This document shows, piece after piece, positions 16,514 to 24,548 of a stretch of 64,000 bases of DNA. Numbering within the stretch: the stretch's first letter is position 1; each line of letters begins with the position of its first letter. The notes under the pieces are model-generated. The model searched no databases, had not been told where the DNA came from, and saw only the letters and a program-made list of their open reading frames with translations. The translations under genes and the position numbers were made by a program. The DNA comes from a virus: the IMG/VR virus record IMGVR_UViG_3300046454_000714, positions 1-64,000 of that record. One strand, given 5' to 3'.

Positions 16514-16992
16514 TCGCCACCGTCATCCTCCTCGCCGGAGGCCGCGAACTCACCGAACCCGGTGTCGTGCCCGGCGCCCTCGCCGACATCGCCTTCAACA
16601 TCGCCGACGGTCCGATCATCGTCCGCCACGGCGCCTGTCCCGGCGAGAACTCCGCCGACCAAGCCGCATCCGACTGGATCAACGAGGTCGGCCACCGGCA
16701 CGGCGTCACCGAAGACCCCATGCCCGCCGACTGGGACCTCTGCGCGCCCAACTGCCCGACCGACCCGGGGCATCGGCGGCGGAAGAAGCCCGGCGACACC
16801 GCACACCCCGGCCTCCTCGACGACTACTGCCCCGGCGCCGGACCCCGCCGCAACGCCGCCATGGTCGCCAAGCTGCCGCGACCCGAGTGGATGGTCGCCT
16901 TCCCGGAGCCCGGCCAGCCCAACTACGGCACCAACGGCTGCATCCGCCTCGCCCAACAAGCGGGCATCACCGTCCGGAGGATCACCACCTGA
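16510..16992 (+). CDS. SLOG/DUF2493-like nucleotide-binding protein
   Basis: 160 residues. LLAGGRELTEP at the start, IVRHGACPGENSADQAASDW and PADWD followed by GPRRNAAMV are typical of the YspA/DUF2493 branch of the SLOG fold, which binds nucleotide-derived ligands. Insertion of a CAPNCPTD segment is unusual. Role in phages unknown; its partner HAD protein suggests nucleotide or NAD-type metabolism. Confidence 0.7.
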   Translation: MIATVILLAGGRELTEPGVVPGALADIAFNIADGPIIVRHGACPGENSADQAASDWINEVGHRHGVTEDPMPADWDLCAPNCPTDPGHRRRKKPGDTAHPGLLDDYCPGAGPRRNAAMVAKLPRPEWMVAFPEPGQPNYGTNGCIRLAQQAGITVRRITT

Positions 16993-17324
16993 TGCCGCCC
17001 CGCCTAGCCCAAGACCTCCCCGTCTCCCGCATCGTCGGCGCCCACATCCACGCCCTCCGCACCGCACGCGGCTGGCCCCTCCGCGAAGTCGCGCGACAGA
17101 CCGCGGCAGCAGGGAAGCCGATCGGCTACAGCACCATCGGCCGCATCGAAAACGGCCGCGACCAGCACGAGCCAGCCGTCGCCGTCATCGTCGACGACCT
17201 CGTCGCACTCGCCGCCGTCTTCGGACTCCGACCCGAACAACTCCTCACCGCACCCGACTGCTTCGTTTGCATGGACAACCCGCCGCCCGGGTTCGCCTGC
17301 CGCACCTGCCAAGCCGAAGCGTGA
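16992..17324 (+). CDS. XRE-family HTH regulator with zinc ribbon
   Basis: 110 residues. IVGAHIHALRTARGWPLREVARQ with YSTIGRIENGR is a Cro/CI-type helix-turn-helix, and the tail CFVCMDNPP...FACRTC is a zinc ribbon. A likely transcriptional regulator of nearby genes. The ATG overlaps the upstream stop by one base. Confidence 0.7.
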   Translation: MPPRLAQDLPVSRIVGAHIHALRTARGWPLREVARQTAAAGKPIGYSTIGRIENGRDQHEPAVAVIVDDLVALAAVFGLRPEQLLTAPDCFVCMDNPPPGFACRTCQAEA

Positions 17325-17373
17325 CCGCCGTCCTCCCGCCCGCCTGCACGACCACACACCACCGGAGACACAC

Positions 17374-17913
17374 ATGACCGCCGCACCCCGCCACTTCCAA
17401 CTCCACCGCGACGCCGACGTCTCAGGCGTCAGCGGCCTCGGCCACGTCGCCGACGGCGTCATCTTCAGCGACGGACACGCCGCCGTCCACTGGCTCGGCC
17501 GCTGGCCCACCACCACCCCGCACCCCGACGGCATCGTCTCCGTCAAGGGCGTCCACGGCCACGGCGGCGCCACCCGCATCGTCCTGCTCGACAGCCCCGA
17601 AGCACGGCTCGCCCGCATTGCCGAAGCCCACAGCGAGCACCTCGGCGACGGCGGCTTCACCTTCGGCGACTGCAACGAATGCGGCCACGTCTGGCCGTGC
17701 CCGACCTACGCATGGGCCACCGCCGAGCGCGACCCGCTCGCCACCTGGGACCCCGCCGACGACGAACCGCAGCTCGAACCGTGCACCGCCTGCCTCCTAC
17801 CGAAAGGCGACGCGCCCGTCGAACGCTGCATCGTCGAAGGCCCGCACGACACGCACGTCACCGCGATGGGGCGGCGTTGGACCGATGCGCACCTGACCAG
17901 CGACCAGCCGTGA
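17374..17913 (+). CDS. Conserved actinophage hypothetical protein
   Basis: 179 residues. The N-terminal HRDADVSGVSGLGHVADGV and AVHWLGRWPT pattern is one I recognise from many actinobacterial and phage proteins of unknown function. The second half has CNECGHVWPC and CTACLL cysteine pairs. GGAGACAC precedes the ATG. Confidence 0.6.
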   Translation: MTAAPRHFQLHRDADVSGVSGLGHVADGVIFSDGHAAVHWLGRWPTTTPHPDGIVSVKGVHGHGGATRIVLLDSPEARLARIAEAHSEHLGDGGFTFGDCNECGHVWPCPTYAWATAERDPLATWDPADDEPQLEPCTACLLPKGDAPVERCIVEGPHDTHVTAMGRRWTDAHLTSDQP

Positions 17914-18080
17914 CCGGCCCGTCCAACCCCCGCCGCGAACACGCCGGCAAGCGAGGCCGCAACTGGGAGACCGTCATCGTCCGCCCCAGCGAAACCGTGG
18001 TCGAAGACGACGATGAGGAACTCGCCCCACCACCGCTCGCCAACCGGGAGACACGACGCGCAGCACGGAGGAAGACATGA
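17910..18080 (+). CDS. Small basic hypothetical protein
   Basis: 56 residues, GTG start; acidic middle (EDDDEEL) and a basic C-terminus (ETRRAARRKT). Coupled by overlaps on both sides; function unknown. Confidence 0.5.
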   Translation: MTGPSNPRREHAGKRGRNWETVIVRPSETVVEDDDEELAPPPLANRETRRAARRKT

Positions 18081-18331
18081 CCGAGCAACCCGCATCCACA
18101 GCACCGCCCGTCGAGCAGCGGCTGGCCACACTCCGGGCCGCCTGCATCAGCCTCACCGCCCGCGGCTTCGACAGCCTGTCCGCGACCTGGGTCCTCCAAC
18201 TCCTCGACGGCCCGACCGAAGCAGCCGCCACCCGCGCCACCCCGTGCCCGGCCTGCTCGCGCGCCGACCAGGCCGGACTTGCACCCGCCGAACAGCACCC
18301 CGCCTGCGTCGATGAGGAGCACGGCCCATGA
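18077..18331 (+). CDS. Hypothetical protein
   Basis: 84 residues with a CPACSRADQAG motif near residue 57 and a C-terminal Cys. Helical N-terminal half. No known family. Confidence 0.5.
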   Translation: MTEQPASTAPPVEQRLATLRAACISLTARGFDSLSATWVLQLLDGPTEAAATRATPCPACSRADQAGLAPAEQHPACVDEEHGP

Positions 18332-18696
18332 CCTTCCCACCCGTCCCCGTCGACACCCACCGGTGGGACGGCACCCGCAACCTCCCCGCCTGGCTCGACC
18401 GGCACCATCACTGGGACGGCCCCCGGCTCGTCATCCACACCCTCGACGGTGATGCCCGCCCCCAGCCTGGGTGGACGTTCATTCACTGGTCGGACGATGC
18501 TGTCGCCGTCTGCACACCGCGGATCGCCGACCGCGAGTACGGGCCCGACGGGCCGTGGGTGCGGGCGGAGCGCGCCGAGGCCGTCATCGGCCGGGTGCAG
18601 GACGCGGCAGCCCTCCACCGGCAGCGGCCGTTCAGCACCGCAGAGCTGTATGCCGTGATCGAAGGCGCCCTCGCCGCACCTCAGGAGACCCCGTGA
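18328..18696 (+). CDS. Hypothetical protein
   Basis: 122 residues; Trp/His-rich N-terminus (HRWDGTRNLPAWLDRHHHWD) and a helical C-terminus. It resembles small actinophage proteins of unknown function. ATGA overlap upstream. Confidence 0.5.
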   Translation: MTFPPVPVDTHRWDGTRNLPAWLDRHHHWDGPRLVIHTLDGDARPQPGWTFIHWSDDAVAVCTPRIADREYGPDGPWVRAERAEAVIGRVQDAAALHRQRPFSTAELYAVIEGALAAPQETP

Positions 18697-18971
18697 CCTA
18701 CATCGACACCGCCCGCACCGCCCTCGAAGCCCGATGCCCCGGCCAGGACCCCGCCATCCTCGACCTGTACCTGCTCCTCGCCCTGATCAAAGGCGCCGAG
18801 GTGACACTCCGGGATGTTCACGACGCGTGGGCTGTGTGGCGGTCACGGAGCCGGCCCGGCCACCCGTTGATCGTTCCCTTCGAGCAGCTCACCCCAGACG
18901 TACAAGACCTTGACCGGCCCTTCGCCGACGCCATCGCATCCGCCGCACCCGACGAGGAGTACGCACGATGA
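18693..18971 (+). CDS. Small conserved actinobacterial protein (DUF7701-like)
   Basis: 92 residues, GTG start. YIDTARTALEARCPG...LLDLYLLLALIKGAEVT-type helices followed by DVHDAWAVWRS and HPLIVPFEQL fit a small actinobacterial domain of unknown function. Overlaps both neighbours. Confidence 0.55.
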   Translation: MTYIDTARTALEARCPGQDPAILDLYLLLALIKGAEVTLRDVHDAWAVWRSRSRPGHPLIVPFEQLTPDVQDLDRPFADAIASAAPDEEYAR

Positions 18972-19399
18972 CCGACATCCAGCAGATCCGCCCGCAGACC
19001 ACCGACGAGCAGCTCAAGGAGTTGTTCAGCCGCACCGCGAAGCTCAACGACGCGATGTCCGCACTTCTCGACCCCAGGTGGGGCGCCAACGTCGGCATCC
19101 TCCCCAAGGATCACCCGCTGTACCCGAAGGCGCTGGAGCCCCTCCCGAGCGCCTTCGGCCACAAGGTGAGCAAGCAGGAGCAGGCCGCGCCCGTCGACTG
19201 GCAGGCCGTCGTCCAGCGGCGCGAGCGCGAGCTGAAGGAGGTCGGCGAGGCGCGGCATCGAGCCGAGGCCGCCATCGCTCGCGTGCGCCAGCTGGCCGCC
19301 GAGCAGCAAACCGAGGGCACGAACGGCGAACCGTGCGACGCCGACACGCTCTGGCCGTCCGAAATCCTCGCCGCCCTCGACCAGCGCAAGGAGGGCTGA
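18968..19399 (+). CDS. Hypothetical coiled-coil protein
   Basis: 143 residues; helical N-terminus, DRxG-free middle, and a coiled coil around residues 82-118 (RRERELKEVGEARHRAEAAI). No recognised function. Confidence 0.55.
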   Translation: MTDIQQIRPQTTDEQLKELFSRTAKLNDAMSALLDPRWGANVGILPKDHPLYPKALEPLPSAFGHKVSKQEQAAPVDWQAVVQRRERELKEVGEARHRAEAAIARVRQLAAEQQTEGTNGEPCDADTLWPSEILAALDQRKEG

Positions 19400-19401
19400 C
19401 A

Positions 19402-20244
19402 ATGCCCACACCCGACGAGCGGCGGGAAGCAGCCGAACGCGACATGCTCGCCGTCTACCCGCCGGACGCCGAACGCAGTGACATCGGCACCGAGTTCGTC
19501 CGGCAGATCGACCACCCGAACGAGGAAGGCGTTGCAGCCTGGGAGACGGACCTCGCCGGAGAGAACACCGCGCTGTGGAACGAACTCCACCGCCGCGACA
19601 CCGAGTCCGACACTCCCGAGCTGACCGCCGAGGAGGCCCGCGATCTCGCCGACGACCTCGGTCTCCAGCTCTACCGGGCGCAGGATGCCCTCGCGTTCAT
19701 CGAGGAGTGCTGCGTGATCGCCGAGCGGTCGGGGCGCACGATCACCGTGGCCGATGTGCGGACGTGGCTGAAGGGTGCGCAGTGCGGGCGGCAGCTGGCG
19801 ACCGACGGGCTCGACGTCGACCCCGCCGCGCCGCCGGTGCACCTCGTCACCTGGACCGGGGCCGCGAACAACGGCGAAGAATGTCCGCGAACAACCCCGG
19901 ACAACTCCGTCGCCAGGAGCGATGCGGCGGACAACTCGGCGCTGCGGGAGCAGTTGATCACGGCCATTCGCAGCGAGACGCACTCCGGCAAGGGCCCGTT
20001 CGCTGAAGTGCCGCGCATCGCCGACGCCGTACTCGCCGTCATTCGCCCCCTCGGCAAGTTCCTCGGCGACATGCACCGTGACGCCGAAGCCGACCTGTCC
20101 CGCGTCATCGACCTGTATGAACAGTGGTGCAAGGACGGGCCGCCACCCCTCGGCACATCCGTCAGCCGGTGGTGGGATCGGCGACTCGTCGAACTGCGGC
20201 ACGCGATCGTTGAGCCCGTCGACCCGCCCAAGGCTCAGCAGTGA
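19402..20244 (+). CDS. Hypothetical protein
   Basis: 280 residues, acidic, with a helical segment (EEARDLADDLGLQLYRAQDALAF) and a Trp-rich C-terminus (VSRWWDRRLVELRHAI). It may combine two actinophage domains. No catalytic motif. The stop overlaps the next GTG. Confidence 0.55.
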   Translation: MPTPDERREAAERDMLAVYPPDAERSDIGTEFVRQIDHPNEEGVAAWETDLAGENTALWNELHRRDTESDTPELTAEEARDLADDLGLQLYRAQDALAFIEECCVIAERSGRTITVADVRTWLKGAQCGRQLATDGLDVDPAAPPVHLVTWTGAANNGEECPRTTPDNSVARSDAADNSALREQLITAIRSETHSGKGPFAEVPRIADAVLAVIRPLGKFLGDMHRDAEADLSRVIDLYEQWCKDGPPPLGTSVSRWWDRRLVELRHAIVEPVDPPKAQQ

Positions 20245-20381
20245 GTGACCGCCCGCACTGGCTGGCCGAGGAGATCCGCGTCCAACGCGGCGCCGCCCTC
20301 ATCTGCATCGCGCTCGCGGGGCTGACACTCCTCAACTGGACGCTCACCGCCCTGCTCTGGATCCTCCACCACACCCTCTGA
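20241..20381 (+). CDS. Tiny membrane protein
   Basis: 46 residues from GTG overlapping the upstream stop. Residues 18-42 (AALICIALAGLTLLNWTLTA) form one membrane helix. Function unknown. Confidence 0.5.
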   Translation: MSDRPHWLAEEIRVQRGAALICIALAGLTLLNWTLTALLWILHHTL

Positions 20382-20396
20382 CCGACAGGAGATCTG

Positions 20397-20675
20397 ATGA
20401 GCCGCAACGTCCGCCTCAGCAAGGAACTCGCCGCCCAGATCCGTGCCGCCGCCGCCAAACTCGACGTCACCGACCTGCCCGCGGACGCCGACAGCGCGCA
20501 GGAGATCATCCTGGACCTTCACGACGCTGTCGTCGAACTCCGGGCACCGATCCGCGCCCTCCTCGAAGCAGCCACCGCAGACGGCGACGAAGACATGCGC
20601 GAGGTGCCCGCCAACGCGGACCGGGCGCTGCGACGGCTCGCCAACGAACTGGCGCACGCGGCGGAAGAGGACTGA
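20397..20675 (+). CDS. Hypothetical acidic helical protein
   Basis: 92 residues, AGGAG before the ATG. Helical throughout (LSKELAAQIRAAAAKLD). Last gene of the long rightward operon, ending just before a strong terminator. Confidence 0.6.
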   Translation: MSRNVRLSKELAAQIRAAAAKLDVTDLPADADSAQEIILDLHDAVVELRAPIRALLEAATADGDEDMREVPANADRALRRLANELAHAAEED

Positions 20676-20696
20676 GGCGGGACCGAGAGACGGCGA

Positions 20697-20727
20697 AGCC
20701 CCGCACCATCAGGTGCGGGGCTCTTTT
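20697..20727 (+). terminator. Intrinsic terminator
   Basis: AGCCCCGCACC (20697-20707), 4-nt loop, GGTGCGGGGCT (20712-20722), then CTTTT. Perfect 11-bp stem with a T-run; it ends the 9.5-20.7 kb operon. Confidence 0.85.
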
Positions 20728-20741
20728 GCGTGCACGCAGCC

Positions 20742-20803
20742 TTGGCCACTCTTGGCCATTCGTGGCCAGCGTTCCGCTAGCCTCGTGTACAAGTCGTGTA
20801 CAG
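20742..20803 (+). promoter_or_regulatory. Operator-like repeats upstream of toxin-antitoxin pair
   Basis: TGGCCA recurs three times at exact 10-bp intervals (20743, 20753, 20763), followed by two copies of TCGTGTACA (first copy ending 20792, second 20803) spaced 11 bp. GGGAGG at 20806-20811 is the RBS. Helically phased repeats next to an antitoxin start suggest autoregulation; GTGGCCA also occurs in the 9.4-kb control region. Confidence 0.55.
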
Positions 20804-20818
20804 ACCCGGGAGGCGACG

Positions 20819-21103
20819 ATGAGCGACCAGCCGTGGACCATCGAGCGGATCTGCGACGCGCTCGGCAACCCGACGCTCGCCCAACGGTTCCTGGGGGAGA
20901 TCAACCGGGCGCCGGCCTACGACCTCCTCGGCGTCTTCGCCAAGTGGCAGGGCATCGCCGAACGCACCCTCGCCGCCGTCGCCCGCGGCAAGGAGATCGC
21001 CGAACACGAGGCCCGCGGCGAAGAGCCCCCCGGCGAGTGGATCGACGTCACCGACCGCGTTCTCGCGGACGCTGCCCGAAACCGGGCCCAAGGCGCCGCC
21101 TGA
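20819..21103 (+). CDS. Putative antitoxin
   Basis: 94 residues. Starts WTIERICDALGNPTLAQRFL (HTH-like helices), then a helical acidic tail (GKEIAEHEARGEEPPGEW). No named family, but size, the phased repeats upstream and the RelE-like gene 18 bp downstream point to the antitoxin half of a type II module. It is flanked by its own terminators, an independent cassette. Confidence 0.5.
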   Translation: MSDQPWTIERICDALGNPTLAQRFLGEINRAPAYDLLGVFAKWQGIAERTLAAVARGKEIAEHEARGEEPPGEWIDVTDRVLADAARNRAQGAA

Positions 21104-21121
21104 CCTGCTTGGGTAGAAGCC

Positions 21122-21364
21122 GTGTACCGGCTTCTCTGCGATGAACCCCTCCTGGCCATCTGGGACAGCCTCCCCGACGACGCCAGTCGGCAGCTCACCG
21201 CCGCACTCTCCGACGTCTGCCACGAGCCGTACATCGAGACGGAACCCTGGGGCGTCGACGACGGCATCAACCGCATCCTCGAACGGCCACTGATCGCAGT
21301 CCGGCTCGCCGTCAACGAGCAAGCCCGCACCGTGCGCATCTACGCCATCGAATACCGGCACTGA
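21122..21364 (+). CDS. RelE/ParE-like toxin
   Basis: 80 residues, GTG start. YRLLCDEPLLAIWDSLPDD, a helix ending near DVCHEPY, then RPLIAVRLAVNEQARTVRIYAI gives the RelE/ParE order of strand, two helices and three strands. Toxins of this fold cleave ribosome-bound mRNA or inhibit gyrase. The C-terminal strand keeps RIYAIEY. As a plasmid-like addiction system it fits the phage-plasmid idea. Confidence 0.6.
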   Translation: MYRLLCDEPLLAIWDSLPDDASRQLTAALSDVCHEPYIETEPWGVDDGINRILERPLIAVRLAVNEQARTVRIYAIEYRH

Positions 21365-21369
21365 ACAAC

Positions 21370-21406
21370 GAAGGGCCCTGCTGCGGACGGCGCAGCAGGG
21401 CCCTTC
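21370..21406. terminator. Bidirectional hairpin
   Basis: Perfect 15-bp stem GAAGGGCCCTGCTGC / GCAGCAGGGCCCTTC with a 7-nt loop, between the convergent toxin and HTH genes. Confidence 0.75.
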
Positions 21407-21417
21407 GTCATGTTCGG

Positions 21418-21660
21418 CTACGCGGCTTCCTCCACTGCCGGCTTCTTCCCGGCGAGCACTTGCCGGACCCAGCCTTCCGACAGGCCGAGTCGTGCGGCCA
21501 GCTCCTCGACGGTCACCCCGCGCTGGTGCGCCCCGCGCAGGGCTGCGTTCCGTCGGGCTTTCAGCCGCTCGGCTGCTGCTTCACCGGCCAGCGTGTGCTC
21601 CAGCATGACCGCCAGTCGCAGCAGTAGTCGGCCCGCCGCGTTGTCCCACCTACGCCTCAC
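21418..21660 (-). CDS. Small HTH protein
   Basis: 80 residues. RGVTVEELAARLGLSEGWVRQVL is a clear helix-turn-helix; the first 45 residues are basic helices. Probably a DNA-binding regulator. Terminates at the shared hairpin at 21370. Confidence 0.55.
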   Translation of the reverse strand: MRRRWDNAAGRLLLRLAVMLEHTLAGEAAAERLKARRNAALRGAHQRGVTVEELAARLGLSEGWVRQVLAGKKPAVEEAA

Positions 21661-21783
21661 GCATGCCCCCTGTCATGATCGCGCCACCCCGCATGTAGGC
21701 CACGGTCGGGGGAGTGCGCAGCTGCCGCAAGGGCGCAAACGGCGCCACCCCGCCCGTGCTTTACGGCCGGGGCGGGAGGGGCG

Positions 21784-22086
21784 TCAGGTGGGAGATCCGC
21801 CGTCCTCGAACAGCATCGGGTCCGCGACCGGCCGGCCCGTGCCGAGATAGGTCGCCTCCCCGCCGTCGTACCGGCCGCCATGCTGTTCGACGATCGCCGC
21901 GACCTCCCGGTGGCGCGCTATGAGGTGGTCGATGCTGACGTCCCGGCCCGCCAGCAGCAGCCAGTCGGTGCTGTCCGGCAGCGGCTCACGGACGCGGGTC
22001 ACGAAGTCGGGCAGCTCCTGGGCGCAGCGGCGCGCGGTGGCCTCATCGGGGAAGTAGGCCCAGTGGGTGTACGGGATGTTGCTCAT
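21784..22086 (-). CDS. RraB-like ribonuclease E inhibitor family protein
   Basis: 100 residues. YFPDEATARRCAQELPD, DWLLLAGRDVS and VEQHGGRYDGGE reproduce the ribonuclease E inhibitor (RraB) fold, which binds RNase E and slows mRNA decay. In a phage it could protect transcripts, but this is inference. The gap to the next leftward gene (21661-21783) contains a GC-rich hairpin and no convincing ORF. Confidence 0.65.
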   Translation of the reverse strand: MSNIPYTHWAYFPDEATARRCAQELPDFVTRVREPLPDSTDWLLLAGRDVSIDHLIARHREVAAIVEQHGGRYDGGEATYLGTGRPVADPMLFEDGGSPT

Positions 22087-22108
22087 GCGTCGTTGATCCT
22101 TTCGTTGG

Positions 22109-22897
22109 TCATCGAGGGAACCTGATCAACCAGGCAGGCAGCGGCTTGTCGTCGCTGTGGTAGTGCTGAAGCGCGTACTTGAAGCTGAGGAGATCCACCT
22201 CGCGCACCGAGCGCAGAGCCTCTGGATCCTCCCGGCCCAACTGGGCGAGCGCTCGCTGCCGCTTATCCCGGTACACCTGCGGGCGCTTCCGCTCGAACTG
22301 CAGCAGCAGGCGGCGCACCTTGTCGTCGTTGAGCTTGTTCGCCGCCGCGTACAGCTGCTCCAAATCCGGCGGCAATTCGATCTCGCGCGCGACCTCGCCC
22401 GCGCGAGCGGCAGCGAGTGCGGTGGAGGATTTGCCTGCTTCTTCTTGCTGCTGGTTCGTCTTGTTAAACCCCGTGTTGTTAAAGAGTTCCTGGTCTTCGG
22501 GACTACTGAAGTCTGGAGGTTCTGAATCCTGGAACTCCTGGGAATCCGTACCTCCAGGCCGACCTGCATAGATGGGCTGATCGCAGATGTACGTCTCCGT
22601 CCGCCACCTCTGCCCACCCGGCGCCGGATCCTTCACCTCGATCCGCTCATGCTTCAGGTAGCCCTTCCGCTCCAGCTCCTGCATCGCCTTCCGCATCGCG
22701 TCCCGGCCCTCGACATCCGGATCGCCGGCACGCTTGGCCGCGTCCATCAGCATCTTGAACGTCATGTGGTAGCCGTCGGGGTAGCTGAGCAGGTCGACGA
22801 GCAGGCCCTTGGCGCGCCAACTCAGGCGCTGGCCCTGCGCGGTGGTGTTCGCCACCGGCACCCAGCCGCCGTCCGGCATCGTCCGTATCGTCCTCAC
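22109..22897 (-). CDS. Winged-helix replication-type protein
   Basis: 262 residues, GTG start. The N-terminus (LSWRAKGLLVDLLSYPDGYH ... AMRKAMQELERKGYLKHERI) is the winged-helix typical of phage and plasmid replication initiators or DnaD-like proteins. A disordered middle (residues about 110-150, Glu/Gln/Ser-rich) precedes a helical C-terminal domain (LLSFKYALQHYHSDDKPLPAW). Base composition in the linker is noticeably lower in GC. It is an alternative replication or regulatory factor to the O-like protein. Confidence 0.6.
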   Translation of the reverse strand: MRTIRTMPDGGWVPVANTTAQGQRLSWRAKGLLVDLLSYPDGYHMTFKMLMDAAKRAGDPDVEGRDAMRKAMQELERKGYLKHERIEVKDPAPGGQRWRTETYICDQPIYAGRPGGTDSQEFQDSEPPDFSSPEDQELFNNTGFNKTNQQQEEAGKSSTALAAARAGEVAREIELPPDLEQLYAAANKLNDDKVRRLLLQFERKRPQVYRDKRQRALAQLGREDPEALRSVREVDLLSFKYALQHYHSDDKPLPAWLIRFPR

Positions 22898-22993
22898 TGG
22901 ACCCCACCCGCCTGATGGCGGATGCGAGCACAGCCGTGTAGCTTCAAAGGGAACCTCAAGGGATCTGGCGGGCCACCGACCCGCTGATTCAGA

Positions 22994-23022
22994 AACGGCC
23001 GGGCCTCCACAGCCCGGCCGTT
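22994..23022 (-). terminator. Terminator hairpin for leftward gene
   Basis: Perfect 11-bp stem AACGGCCGGGC / GCCCGGCCGTT with a 7-nt loop, followed leftward by TTTC. Sits just after the stop of the 23034 gene. Confidence 0.7.
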
Positions 23023-23033
23023 CGCATGTCCGG

Positions 23034-23315
23034 CTACGCCTTCGGCAGCGTGATGTACTCGGCGGCTTCCAGCTCGGCCAGCAACTCGTCGAGATCCTCG
23101 GGTTCGCCCCCGCGAGCGCGGCGCTTCGACTCCGCCGCCTTCGCCGCGTCGAGATCGAAGTCGCCGTTCCTGGCGATCAATTCCATCAGGAGAGCGCGGC
23201 TCGCCATCGACAGGGAGTGGTTCCACACGATGGCATTCGGAATGCCGACATGCCCCTCCTCAACCTCGTCCTGCTCCACACCCTCGAAGCAGGCGGGACT
23301 CAATGTGATCTGCAC
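23034..23315 (-). CDS. Hypothetical winged-helix-like protein
   Basis: 93 residues, GTG start after GAGGAAGCATTC. SMASRALLMELIARNGDFDL parallels the LSWRAKGLLVDLLS helix of the neighbouring replication-type protein, so it may be a shortened paralogue or partner. The C-terminus is acidic (EDLDELLAELEAAEYI). Confidence 0.55.
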   Translation of the reverse strand: MQITLSPACFEGVEQDEVEEGHVGIPNAIVWNHSLSMASRALLMELIARNGDFDLDAAKAAESKRRARGGEPEDLDELLAELEAAEYITLPKA

Positions 23316-23346
23316 GAATGCTTCCTCTCGGTTGGCACTATGAGAA

Positions 23347-23376
23347 CGACCGGGCGGGGTGAATCCCGCCCGGTCG
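23347..23376 (-). terminator. Terminator-like hairpin
   Basis: Perfect 12-bp stem CGACCGGGCGGG / CCCGCCCGGTCG with a 6-nt loop downstream of the leftward 23395 gene. No T-run. Confidence 0.6.
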
Positions 23377-23394
23377 CTGGTGCTTTCTCGCTGC

Positions 23395-23838
23395 TCAGAC
23401 GGCAGTTGCGATCGCCAGACGCGCGGTACGGGCCATCTCCTTCATCCGCATCGCGAACGCGATCAGCTCATCGGCCGCCTCGTCCGTCATGTCCGGGGTC
23501 AGGTAGGCCTCGCGGGAGCCGTCCGTCACGGTAACGGCCGCGACGCGCAGACGCGGATCGTCGGCCGTCGGGTCCGAGTAGAGCTGCGCATACACCTCGA
23601 ACGCCGAGTACAAGTCGTCGGTCATCGTCGGCACCTGCACGCAGTCCGGGGTGCCGCGGTGACTGATGTCCTCGACCGCGGCGACACGCTCAGCGACGTG
23701 ATCAAGGACGCAGAAGTTCGGGTCCGAGATCTGGACCGTCTGGACGCGGCCCGGCCGGCCGATCGACGCCGGGACGAAACGCGGCGGGGGAGTGGCGGAC
23801 GTCGCGGGGGCAGGGATGGCGCAGCTTGCTACAGTCAT
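23395..23838 (-). CDS. Hypothetical protein
   Basis: 147 residues; GAGAGG lies upstream of the ATG. Pro-rich N-terminus, then mixed alpha/beta sequence (TMTDDLYSAFEVYAQLY, AYLTPDMTDEAADELI). No recognised family. Confidence 0.55.
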   Translation of the reverse strand: MTVASCAIPAPATSATPPPRFVPASIGRPGRVQTVQISDPNFCVLDHVAERVAAVEDISHRGTPDCVQVPTMTDDLYSAFEVYAQLYSDPTADDPRLRVAAVTVTDGSREAYLTPDMTDEAADELIAFAMRMKEMARTARLAIATAV

Positions 23839-23897
23839 GTCAGACCTCTCAGGCGTGAGTGGGTTGCTGATCAGCGGCTGGTACCGCTGGTTGAACT

Positions 23898-23922
23898 GGC
23901 CGGGCGTTGGTAGCGCCCGGCC
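23898..23922 (-). terminator. Terminator-like hairpin
   Basis: 9-bp perfect stem GGCCGGGCG / CGCCCGGCC with a 7-nt loop, downstream of the leftward endonuclease VII gene. Confidence 0.6.
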
Positions 23923-23932
23923 GTTCGCGTTC

Positions 23933-24511
23933 CTACTGCGGAAGCGATCGGGGCTTCGGTGTCTCGACCGCCTTGTTCGCGGCCCGGACGAGGGCGCCGA
24001 AGGCCTGATGGCTCATCTCCTCTCGAAGGATCTGCACGATCACAGAGGGCTGGTCCAGCGGCACGAGGGCGGCCCTGGGGTCGGGGCTGAACAGCGCCTT
24101 GTTGTACTTCCGCCACCGACGTAGCTCCTCGTGGAGCTGCTCGCGGTCGACGAGGATGTCGACCAGAGGATCCCGCTGATTTCGCATGAACCATGCACGG
24201 TGGAAGTAGCCCCTGAACCAGCCGCCAGGACCGCTACCAAACGGCGGGTGGATGTCAGGGTTTTCCAGCTGCCCAAGAGCGGTGTTGCACCAGCGGCAGA
24301 TCAGACCGCGCACGGCAGCATTGCCGTAGTGGTGGTCATGGTCGATGACGAGTCCCCGACGTGCGCCCTCTTGCGGCGGTTGGCCGCACGCTTCGCAGTT
24401 CCCACCGCTCCGCTCCCAGAGGGCCTCGAAGTCCTCGCACGTGAGCGCGTAAGTCTTGTGCGTATGGCAGTCGATGCCACTCTCGTGCTTCGACTTCCGT
24501 CGCAAATGCAT
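23933..24511 (-). CDS. Recombination endonuclease VII-like HNH nuclease
   Basis: 192 residues from the ATG preceded by GGAGGATGC. The core (DFEALWERSGGNCEACGQPP ... VIDHDHHYGNAAVRGLICRWCN) has the paired CxxC zinc site and the DHDH catalytic motif of the endonuclease VII family, which resolves branched DNA and is also used by homing nucleases. A longer frame upstream would run through the palindromic operator and is rejected. The C-terminal 80 residues are basic and family-variable. It stands divergently from the PPOX gene across that operator. Confidence 0.85.
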   Translation of the reverse strand: MHLRRKSKHESGIDCHTHKTYALTCEDFEALWERSGGNCEACGQPPQEGARRGLVIDHDHHYGNAAVRGLICRWCNTALGQLENPDIHPPFGSGPGGWFRGYFHRAWFMRNQRDPLVDILVDREQLHEELRRWRKYNKALFSPDPRAALVPLDQPSVIVQILREEMSHQAFGALVRAANKAVETPKPRSLPQ

Positions 24512-24532
24512 GCATCCTCCATGATCACCCTC

Positions 24533-24548
24533 ACTTGGATATCCAAGT
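24533..24548. promoter_or_regulatory. Palindromic operator, copy 1
   Basis: Perfect 16-bp palindrome ACTTGGATATCCAAGT in the gap between the endonuclease VII and PPOX genes. The same core recurs at 25997-26016 and, with two mismatches, at 25957-25970 (CTTGCATACCCAAG). The nearby GntR repressor is the obvious candidate ligand. Confidence 0.75.

Noticed and set aside
21657-21881. 74-codon minus-strand ORF between the HTH and RraB-like genes
   Set aside because: Arg/Ala-rich, overlaps the RraB-like gene in another frame and has no RBS.
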